64,000 nt of DNA. It comes from Parachlorella kessleri (lineage: Eukaryota > Chlorophyta > Trebouxiophyceae > Chlorellales > Chlorellaceae). Positions 55,901-64,000 of the stretch are shown piece after piece. The DNA lies in NCBI GenBank assembly GCA_001598975.1, contig BBXU01002910.1:1-64000 (forward strand). Reading direction: 5' to 3'. Positions within the stretch are counted from its first letter, which is position 1. Each line of letters starts with the position of its first letter. The notes beneath the pieces were generated by a model. It had not been told where the DNA came from, made no database searches, and saw only the letters and a list, made by a program, of their open reading frames with translations. Position numbers and translations under genes: made by a program.

Positions 55901-58900
55901 CTGGATAGAATGTAGCAGGTGAGCCTGGCAGCGATATGGTTGTCAGTTCTATTCGTGCGCCGCAGCGTGCACAAAAATGGGCCGTGATCTTGAAACTCTT
56001 GTCGGGAACAGCGTGGGTGATGTTGTGGTGTTGAGCATGTCTCTTCACTGCAGCAGGTGAGGAATGACATGTGGCCACGCATGAGCTTTTATAGAAGGGG
56101 TGGGGGGGTGTTGGGGGGGCTTTTGCAGCATTAGGATCATTTCCAAGTGCCGGGTGCGGATGATTTCCTGTGCAGGACGCTGCTCAGGGCATAAGCAAGT
56201 CCTGCTGGTGTGACTCAGCTTTGGTTACGGGTCACATTTATGATGGTCATGCCCATATGCCTCTGCAGGACTCTGCTGCCTTTGAGAAGCAGGTACGAGA
56301 GGCAGTAGCCCGTGAGGAGAGTTTGCTCGCACGTGCCCAGGCAGCAGAGCAGCAGCTGCTGGATGCAGAGCGGGCGCTGCAGCGGGAGCAGGACCTGGTG
56401 GCGCGGTTGCGGCAGGAGGCGGAGGCGGCGGTAGCGCGGGCACAGCAGCAGGTGTGCAATTGTCTGGGCTAGGTGCACCTCTAGGCTGTATCGGACGAAT
56501 CAACCTGGGCCATAGCGTCTTATGCTGAGGGCTCAGCAGACACTGTTAGGATATGTAACAGCTATCTAATCAACAGTTGCCATGAACAGCCTAAGGAAAG
56601 GGATATGTATGTTGCTCCAGTCCGCCACCTGGGACCCCGCCCACCTACCTTAGAAAGCGGCTTCTGACACATGGTGTTCATCCCTGACCTGCAGGTCGAG
56701 CAGGACCGCCGCCAGCGCGAGTCCGCATCTCGTGAAGCCGACCTCATAGCCCGCGCCGAGGCCGCTGAGGAAGCCCTGTCCAATGTACACCGCTCACAGC
56801 AGGCAGCGCAGCGCGAGCTGCTGGCCCGCGCTGAGGCCGCCGAGGGACAGCTGGCAGCAGTGCGGGAGGCGCTTGAGCGGGACCAGGATGTGCTGGAGCG
56901 GGTGCTGGAGGCAGAGCGGCAGCTGGCGTTGGCCGAGCAAGTGGAGGGGGTTGCCGATGCTGGGCGTGGTGCCAAGGAGACTGGGGTTGTGGGCGACCTA
57001 GCCGACGGCGGCAGGAGCGAAGCGGTGGAGAACCGGCTGTGGCGGCGGCACCTGGAGCGCATGCTAGACGAGGTACGAGGTTAACGCACTGGAGGCGGGC
57101 TTAAAAGGGTGGGGCTGTTGGGGCTGGGGCTTCTCGTCAGCCCCCTGATCTGCTAAGGAGGATGAGTAGTTTATGTGCCAGCTGTTTTGCGTTGAGGTCC
57201 AGGTGCCTGCTAGTCTGGTGTGGATATGGGGTAAGATGTTGAGGCAGTATTGTTCACCGTTTCCTATGTGTTGTGTGGCACCTTGATTGTTGTCGCTTCC
57301 TGATAGCCAAGACCGGACAATACATCCATGATATTGACAAGAGCGCCACCCACCTACCTCAGCTGTATTAGGCGACTCGGTTGTCCGAGTTATCAGCAGG
57401 TATCACTGGGCGGTTGGCACTCTGTCAGAACCTTGAACGTAAGAACCACCACACTGCTTGCCCTTTCCTGCAGGCCAACTCTCAACTGGATGCCGAGCGA
57501 ACCAAGGTGCAGCGCCTCCGCTCAGAAGCCCAGCGTACCAAAGCGCAGCTCCTTAAAGCGGTAGACTCCTCCTCGGCGCTGGCGCAGGCCAACTTGGCGC
57601 TGAACAGCAAGGTGAGTGCGTGCTGTCGCAGCATGAAGTGAGTTGGAATTGGATGAATTATCATGCTGAGTAGGAAGGTTGAGAACCTGCTGTGCTAGCC
57701 CGGATGCAGCGCCCTGGGACGGTTGGTGGGTAGCCGTTGACCGCACTTGCAGCACAGAAGAAGAAGAAAAAGAAGGCGCCTTTTGAGTGTAGCATTTGCT
57801 ATCATTTAGGCATGCAAGCATCTGGTCTGATCCATTCATCAAGCAACCCTACACAGCAAGCAGTGGCCTTTACCGTAATACCCACTTAGAGCATGTTCGG
57901 GGAGGTGTGCACCAGACCCTTCGTCCTGCAAGGCAGAGGAATGTCGAGGGCTTTGGCGGCAGCCTGGCGTAAAGCGGAGTCCTTAGCCTTGCTACCACAC
58001 CTTGGCAGGAAGGTCAGTCATTACTTGCCCCTCCAAGCATGCTATTCGTCACTTCCCAGGTTCACACATGACTTCTCATCTGACATAGGTGGAGGAGGAG
58101 AGACGGCGGGCCAAGGACCTGGAGGCTGCCTCAGCCAGCCTGGCAAGGGAGCTGGAAGATGCAAAGCAGGCAGTACAAAGGGAGCGCATTGCGTTTGAAA
58201 AGGTCGGGCTTGGAAGGGGACATGCAGTGTTGTGTTCCTAAGGCTGCTGCTCAAAACGAGCAATACATCCACCTGTCAGCTCTGTTTGGGGCCGTTTTTT
58301 GGACCTGCCACCCAGCTGCAAACCAAGCTGGGCGCACTCCCAGTGCTGCAGTCCTTGCTTGGCTTTCTATTGGCCTCTTCAGAAGCCCGTATGACCGGAG
58401 GCTCGCCGTACAGTCAACCATGGTATGTGTGCTAGACCTGCCACGGCCCCGCCCAAGCTTTATGCCTGTCATAGTGCAGGCGGTACGCATGCGGGAGGCA
58501 GTACAGCGTGAGGCTGCCCAGCAGCGCGCCAAAGCCGAGGCTCACTATCTACAGGAGCGCAGGCGCAACGACCAGCTGGAGGTGATTTGGGCGCCTGGGA
58601 CCCTGTTGTGCGTCTCTCATCTACAGGGGCACGAAGTGTCCCCAGGGTTCAGGCAGCGTATCTAGATGGGCCTCATCACTCAGGCTTGGGTTGCGGGCAT
58701 GCCGTCGTCTGCCTTGCAGCCCTTGAAGGATCGATGCCTGCTGGTTAGGACACAGCTTGTGGGGCTGTCGGCGATCATGGAACACCCCCCAGTGTGGTGA
58801 GCGCAGCTGTGGTGCTCCGGATGCTCGCTTGCTATTTCATAAAGAAAGGAGCCTGGCTGTGCTAATGGATCGTGCATCACTCGCTGTGCAGCGTGAGCTG

Positions 58901-58987
58901 CGGAGCTGGGTGGAGGCGGTGGGTGGACGGCTCATGGGTGAGGCAGGGGTTAGTGCCAATGGCAATGGCCAGCCGACCCGGTGGTGA
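49937..58987 (+). CDS. CBM20 starch-binding, long coiled-coil protein (SAGA1-like)
   Basis: Exons 49937-50194, 50492-50873, 51122-51198, 51401-51496, 51848-52009, 52342-52518, 52719-52898, 53051-53227, 53583-53765, 54010-54186, 54778-54927, 55460-55780, 56269-56451, 56695-57072, 57474-57611, 58089-58202, 58480-58581 and 58892-58987 join in frame to about 1,115 residues. The N-terminal CBM20 reads VRVRFTTRREVAFGHSHVLV, GDHAALGKWKVKRALEM, HQWEAVARLPPGLRLEFK, then TQWEEGPNHVLEVP. An acidic linker (EEVEDDEEEGEDDDND) follows, then repeated coiled-coil units such as ELERALEGAAEQEAALQERV and ELERALQEASAREASLQERA. In Chlamydomonas, SAGA1 and SAGA2 have this architecture and link the pyrenoid starch sheath to Rubisco. 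The assignment rests on architecture, not alignment. The 5' leader exon was not found, and a GTGAGTG at 58984 could extend the 3' end. Confidence 0.85.
51848..56451 (+). repeat. Phase-0 exon repeats coding ~60-residue coiled-coil units
   Basis: Exons of 162, 177, 180, 177, 183, 177, 150, 321 and 183 nt each begin and end at codon borders. Most code one unit of the form (E/D)LE.x.A..RE..L.ERA..AE..L...Q..L..E..LV..L..EA, lying between a CTGCAG-type acceptor and a GTG/GTA donor. The 321-nt exon has a unit plus a Ser/Gly-rich acidic tail. Further, more diverged units occur at 56695-58581. Confidence 0.85.
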
Positions 58988-60117
58988 GTGTTGCTGCCTG
59001 GTGAGGACTATGGTGGAAGGCTACGCCCATGTTCAGGTGTAGACGGGAAAGGAACGTGCTACAGCAGTGGTGACGGACTTGAAAGGGGTGTTGGTAGCAG
59101 TGAGCACCCAGCTGGGGGAGACAATGTACAGATGAGAAGCGCGGGATGGAAAGGTCGGGAGTTGGGATTTAGTGGGACCTGTCGAAACTGTCGATATTGC
59201 TATCTAAGAGCCACCTCGTATGTTTTGGATGGAGCATATTATCATCTTCGAGGCTGCAGGGAAAGAGGCACAGAGAGAGAGGTTCAGCAGAAGGGTTTCA
59301 TTATTCCAGCATTGGCAAGGAATGGCCCTGGTACGGTCAACCCTCGGTAGTGGTGCCAGGATCCCAGCTAACTTGTAGTGAGCGCAGGCTCACCTCTGCT
59401 CTCTCGGTATGTTTGTAGGCCAGGGTTGGCTGTTAGTGGCAGGCAATGTGAACTGAAGAGATGAAAGGGTGATTGTTGTGACAGGGCTGATGCAGCCTTT
59501 GATGCACTCTCTTGTCACCCTTGCACAGCAGAAAGGATTTTGTTCGTAGTAGGAAGTGGACACTGGTATGTATGTTGATTGTAGGGTACTGGACAGCTCC
59601 TCTTGTTCAGTGGCTTTTTATGCTGCCAATTTTGGAAAATGGTATATATATTGTCATTTGCCATTCTTGTCGTTGCGGGTTGTACTGTCGCATGCTGCAC
59701 TCAAAGTTCCACACAAAAATGAAGCTGATGACCCTATGGGATTACTTAGTGTCCTAAATGCGTGGGCGGCAGCAGAACAGAGCCTAACCTACCATACATC
59801 CCAATGCAGATGCGAGCGATAAGTACTACCCAGTATCAGACACAAAAGCATTCCGTCAGAGCATGGGTACAGAATGCAGCAAATGTAGATAAGGAGTTCC
59901 AAAACTGCGGGGAGTATCATACCCCTAACAGCAGGTAAAATAATGTCTTGCAGAAAAAACAGGTCAACATTGCACCCAGACTGTCACTTTCTGCAAAAGG
60001 AAGCAACCGGTGCCGCCAAGCATTGTCTCAACCAGCCTAACTAAAACCTGGATGAATATGTAAATAAGAACGCAAACAATTAAAAGTTAAAAGTCTGTAC
60101 TATGTATGGGATTGGGT
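58988..60117. other. Convergent intergenic region
   Basis: This lies between the CBM20 protein stop and the CPBP protease stop. A possible additional exon at about 59261-59330 (plus, ERGTEREVQQKGFIIPALAR) would require splicing at 58984. The right end, from 59820, is A-rich and likely 3' untranslated sequence. No other gene is seen. Confidence 0.4.
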
Positions 60118-61295
60118 TCACAGGAGCCTATTGATCATCCAGCACCGTAGGTTCCACATCGCATGGAGGAGAACAGGAGCCACCAAACTCCCAGTGTACA
60201 TGTATGCAATGGCACACAGCAAGGCCAGCAAGGTCAGAGGATACAACTCATCAAGCTCTAGCTGCCAACGCTTGAAATCCTTAAAGGGTAGGTGCTGAAG
60301 CGCAAACGCTGCTGAGCTCACCGCCACAGCAACCCAACAGGGGAGCAGCTTTGCCAGGGTGGGAAGCAAGAACCCCCTAAAGATCAGTTCCTCATACAGA
60401 GGGCACAGAAGCACGGTTGTCACCACCTGAGCCCACTCCCTTCGGAGGGACCTCACTGCCAGGGAGGCTACACTCATCAACTGGCCCAGCAGGAGCCTCT
60501 GCTTTGCCAACCAGCCAGCAATGCCAGCATCACTGGCAAGGCTGATGCTCCCTTTGGCGCTGTCCCAAGCTCCACCCACCGCATGCACGGCAACGCCCCG
60601 GGTGCCTTGCTGACTCTGGTGCTGCCCTGCAGCAGCCGCGGCAGCCATCATGCCAGCACGCACGTTGGCAGGGAAGGTGGCTGCACCCAGCAGCACCAAG
60701 GGCAACCCCAGTGCGGCAAGGCTGAGGTGTGCGGGGAACACCTGCGCCAGCCCCACACCACTCCCCCCTGCCTGGAACCATCCCAACGTGCTGCCTAAGA
60801 GCCCTGCTGTAAAGGCAGTAACCAGGCTGTTCAATGCCAGGTGCCCAGTCCAGCTGAGGCAGCTGTCCCTGGCACCCAACACTCCTCTCAGGGGCGAGTG
60901 CTTCCACATGGCCAGCACGACGACAGCTGCTGTGAGGGCATAGTACCCTAGCAGCCAGGCAGGGTAGACGGCTAGTGATGGCCAACCCCAGGGAACAGCT
61001 GGAAGCTGCGGCTGCAGGGCCAGCAGGAGGGAAGGCGCTGCTCCCAAGGCCTGTACCTGTAACTGATCGCCTGCCATTCCCGTAAGGCTCTCAAAGGCAC
61101 TGCTACCGCCGCCACTGCTGCTGCTGCTGGGAATCTTGTGAAGGGAGGAGTAAGACACGGTGGATGGGTGCCTAGCAGGCTGATCAGTATGCTGAGAAGT
61201 ATGCTGGGACAGATTGACGGCTGCACCGCCTCTAAAGCAGCTGCCCTGCCTGGCTTGTACCTTTGCTGCTCGGAAAGGGTCGCTGTGAAGCAAGC
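60118..61295 (-). CDS. CPBP-family (CAAX/ABI) membrane protease, 5' exon missing
   Basis: One long exon ends at 60118 and codes about 392 residues. The CPBP (Abi) glutamic intramembrane protease signature EELIFRGFLLPTLAKLL lies about 90 residues from the end, followed by SSAAFALQHLPFKDFKRW and the last helices LVAPVLLHAMWNLRCW. The catalytic Glu pair, the Arg of FRG, the His of FALQH and the H..WN motif are all present. About eight hydrophobic segments are visible. Related algal and plant members are plastid or ER membrane proteins; some remove prenyl-protein tails, but the substrate here is unknown. The open frame extends to 61356 without an ATG, and a GTCCCGCAG acceptor lies at 61296-61298, so a first exon upstream is expected. 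The next ATG in frame is at 61077, which would lose a possible transit peptide. Confidence 0.82.
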
Positions 61296-61499
61296 CTGCG
61301 GGACAGACACCCAGTTTCAGAGACGTGAAGACGTGAATAAACACTTCCGATTGCAAGGGCTATTTAAAGCAGAGCAGTAGTTGACCTTTCCCAGGGCCTT
61401 AAGGGGGTCTCGGGGTACCCTGCAAGACTCAGCAAACTTTAATCATAAACCTGTGACAGGCATGCCGATAGAAGCATCCAGACTGCTCACCTATCCGCC

Positions 61500-62965
61500 T
61501 GCTCCACCTGACTGCAGGCACAGCTAGTGTGTGGCGTCCTGATTTTGGACGATATCTGGGATGTGGTGACTGGCAGGCCTTCAAACTGCTCATTCCCAGT
61601 CTAAACCAAGGAAACCTGCAGGGAGTCCAAGGCTGGAAAGTCACTAACAATCTAAAGGGCAAGGTAAGTAATAGCCAAGTTGGCTACGTAGCTTCTTTGC
61701 ACACTTTGTAGTAAAGATACCTCCTGCTTCACAACACAAGCTGGTTCTCACCTTCAGGTCAACTTCACCCTAGGACCGGCCGCGCGGAGGCGCGCTAAGA
61801 AACACATACCTTGAACTTGCCAAAGCCACTGCTCGCACATGGCTGATCAAGTCGGCTAACGCGTTATAACGACAAGCTTTCAGTTACATCGTTTTTTGCA
61901 TGCCAGGCGTGCTGTGATTTAGCGCCCTTCATGAAGGCGCCATTGCGGACCGTCACTTGGCTGAAACAGCAACACGGACTGACGCGATCCTATTCATCTA
62001 CTTAATATCTCTTCATTGTACTCCGTTCAGCAATAGGACACCGCTTGCTGGCAAGTTTAATAGGCACTGCACTCCCCTTTGACAGCCCTGTGGCCAGGAT
62101 GGTGGGGCTTGATCTATCTGCCATCAGGACACAAGAGGGCATAGAGGTCGAGTACCAGGAGCGGCGCTTCAGGTGGTTTGCACCAGAGTCCCGACCGTGG
62201 ACACCTACAACTCCAGCCCTTCCTATTGTTGCCATGACTGTCCAGAAGGGCACTCCTCTGTACCAGGCGTCCACGATACCTGACGTTGTACTAACGGGAC
62301 AGCCACCCCCTTTACACTTACCAACCGTGCAGGGTGGGGGTGCCCCTTACAGAGGCAGGCAAAGCTGCAGGAATCTATATCAATGGCAACGAAGTCAACA
62401 ACCCAGCAGGAGCGACTGGTGAGTGCTCGTTCGCGCTGAAAGTTTGAACGACTGACACCCAGTGAGCATAGACGGAGGGATGCAAGATATTGTGTGCCAA
62501 TGCCAGTGTCCTGATAACACGTGACTAGCTCAACGAGGTCAAACCAGCGATCCAACAGGCCTTGCTTGGAGTCCTCAATGTGCGCCCCAATGTGCGCCGA
62601 CTTTTGCAGGCACCTGGCCCACCGGTTATGCCAGCTTTCCTGACGGTGTCTTCTCCATCGGCTACGGCGCAATGGTCCTCCACAGGGATGGCGCCATCGA
62701 GCTGGGCAGTCCACAGTGCACCCTCAGACCTGACAACCGCCTGGTGCTCAAGGATGGCATGGTGGTGCCTGCCCCCCCAACAGCAGCAGAGATTGAGGAT
62801 TACCACTCCGCGGACGAGGAGGCACCCAGCCCGCCAAGGCTCAGCAGGGACTTCCTGAGAGGGCTGGTCTGTGGGGTGCTGGTGGGTGCTGCCACGGTGG
62901 GGCTGGCTTGGCTGGGAGTGGCTCGCAGCAGCCCATGGGCGTGCAAGAGGCAGAGCAGAAAGTAG
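61500..62965 (+). CDS. Unrecognised gene with C-terminal membrane anchor
   Basis: I do not recognise this gene. The 3' exon (62611-62965) codes TWPTGYASFPDGVFSIGYGA, MVLHRDGAIELGSPQC, LRPDNRLVLKDGMVVPAPPT, an acidic IEDYHSADEEAP, then one membrane helix (GLVCGVLVGAATVGLAWLGV) and a short basic tail. It joins in phase to an exon ending at the donor after 62419 that codes LTEAGKAAGIYINGNEVNNP. Further left, 62038-62330 (IGTALPFDSPVARMVGLDLS) and 61521-61660 (TASVWRPDFGRYLGCGDWQA, ending at GTAAGTAAT) look like earlier exons, but I could not fix all borders or the start. The architecture suggests a soluble beta-rich domain held to a membrane by a C-terminal anchor. Confidence 0.5.
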
Positions 62966-63044
62966 GCCAGCCTACTTCATTGGGTTTTTGGGGTGCTCCT
63001 GGTGTGCTGTCTACGTGTTGTGGCGGTGGAGTGACCTTTGCATC

Positions 63045-63345
63045 TGACTGACTGACCGACCGACCTACAGATTGTGCACCATCCCTTGACCGACTGACAG
63101 ACCGACCAACTGACCTCCTTTGCAAGCCGAGTATTGCATGATGTATGCCTGTGCCTGTCTTGGCTCTGACTGGCTCTTTGACCTCAAAAGTTTCACTGGC
63201 TGCCTATCAACTTGACATGATTGACCTTGACTTGATTGACCGACCAGCTGTGCAACTTCTTTATTGCATGAAGGAGCTGTGCCTGGCTTACTGATCCCTG
63301 CTGACTGACCGACTGACTGACAGAGTATGCGACTGACTGACCTTA
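63045..63345. repeat. TGAC/CGAC-rich imperfect tetranucleotide tracts
   Basis: Runs such as CTGACTGACTGACCGACCGA at 63045, GACCGACTGACAGACCGACC at about 63090 and TGACTGACCGACTGACTGAC at about 63300 are separated by unique sequence. The composition matches the tract 3' of the CDCA7 gene. Confidence 0.7.
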
Positions 63346-63591
63346 GAACTTTGACAAGTACAGCCAGGGGCCGCTAAAAAGCCTGTGAGCCTGCTCTAAA
63401 TGGCTTGTTGTATGCGTGTAGGGTGTACCCATGTAAGGAGCTGCCTGTGACCTGCCTGACACATGCATTTCCACTAACTATGGACGGGTCGCCTGACTAC
63501 TTACAAACTTCTTGTGTTGGTAAGACGTGCCTGGTACCAGAACATCATGCTGTGCTACCAGCAACAATTCACTGCCTTTGCTGTATGTAAG

Positions 63592-63660
63592 GGTGGCAGG
63601 TGGAGCGAACAGAGAGGATAGGGTTGAACTGTACTGACTGGGCTGGGCTGGATGCAGTTG
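63592..63660 (+). repeat. Dispersed repeat copy E (diverged)
   Basis: AGGGTGGCAGGTGGAGCGAA is followed by CAGAGAGGATAGGGTTGAAC and GACTGGGCTGGGCTGGATGC. It is more diverged than copies A-C but in the same order and orientation. Confidence 0.65.
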
Positions 63661-64000
63661 CCTGGCATGGTGTTCAAACCTTGCATAGACATTGGCTCCC
63701 CTCCTAGCAGCCAGCATTGTAGATGAAACCCCTTTGTTTGATCAACCAAAACCTGTGCAGTTTCAAAGTTGGCATGGTACCAGCAGCTTCGTCACTTTGT
63801 CAACCTAGCTGGCCAGTCACGGTAAACAGTCAAGCCATCAGATCACAGGAATGATGGGACAAGAATATGACAACGGAAATAACCAAAACACAAGAGAGAG
63901 CCAGAAGGCATAGCACACAAATAAGCAACCAGCACTCGTCAGCAGTGCTTGGCAACAATCACCAGTCACAGACCAAACAAACAACCCGTGACTGTCATAC

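Larger units (their letters stand above)
62966..64000. other. Intergenic with TGAC tracts and repeat copy
   Basis: TGAC/CGAC-rich tracts fill much of 63040-63345, probably in the 3' untranslated region of the upstream gene. A dispersed-repeat copy lies at 63592-63660. No exon is supported in the remaining sequence, which runs to the window edge. Confidence 0.45.

Noticed and set aside
1..64000. tRNA, rRNA, CRISPR arrays, insertion sequences and prophage
   Set aside because: I found no cloverleaf, rRNA-like block or spaced direct-repeat array, and no transposase, integrase or reverse transcriptase motif. The intron-rich structure is eukaryotic, so CRISPR would not be expected.

Overview
The window is nuclear DNA of a green alga, most likely a trebouxiophyte of the Chlorella type. 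Genes are broken by many short GT-AG introns (commonly 70-350 bp), there are no operons or Shine-Dalgarno sites, third codon positions lean to G/C, and the gene set is plant/algal: a RUS-family protein, ALG8, a plant-type NDUFB4, an SPX protein, an expansin, and a CBM20/coiled-coil protein resembling the pyrenoid protein SAGA1. The species cannot be fixed from the window. I rebuilt gene models by joining exons across GT/AG (occasionally GC/AG) borders. Where I give exon lists, the summed lengths keep one open frame.

Layout. 0.5-5.8 kb (-): RUS/DUF647 protein, 13 exons. 6.2-7.3 kb (+): ACOT13-like hotdog thioesterase. 8.7-10.9 kb (-): unrecognised membrane-anchored protein, divergent from 11.4-14.7 kb (+): CDCA7-type 4CXXC zinc-finger protein. 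15.5-19.2 kb (+): ALG8 glucosyltransferase. 19.6-26.7 kb (-): SMARCAL1-type annealing helicase with HARP domain and a C-terminal PIP box. 27.7-28.4 kb (-): NDUFB4-like complex I subunit. 29.8-32.6 kb (-): SPX-domain protein with a polyglutamine insert. 34.4-35.35 kb (-): snRNP Sm protein G. 36.2-38.3 kb (-): histone-fold POLE3/DPB4. About 40.5-43.3 kb (+): multi-pass membrane protein, possibly YrhK-like. 44.3-47.05 kb (-): secreted expansin with a Ser/Pro linker and a C-terminal six-cysteine ShKT-like domain. 49.9-59.0 kb (+): CBM20 plus long coiled coil built from phase-0 exon repeats. 60.1-61.3 kb (-): CPBP/CAAX-type membrane protease. About 61.5-63.0 kb (+): unrecognised gene with a C-terminal membrane anchor.

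These are independent housekeeping and accessory genes with no metabolic cluster. Several touch DNA replication and chromatin (CDCA7, SMARCAL1 with PIP box, POLE3). The most unusual gene is the SAGA1-like one: its exons look like repeated copies of one ~60-residue coiled-coil module, and its starch-binding domain suggests a pyrenoid or starch-sheath role. Intergenic DNA carries a small dispersed repeat family (at least five copies), TGAC-rich tracts 3' of two genes, and an exact 113-bp tandem duplication in the POLE3 intron.
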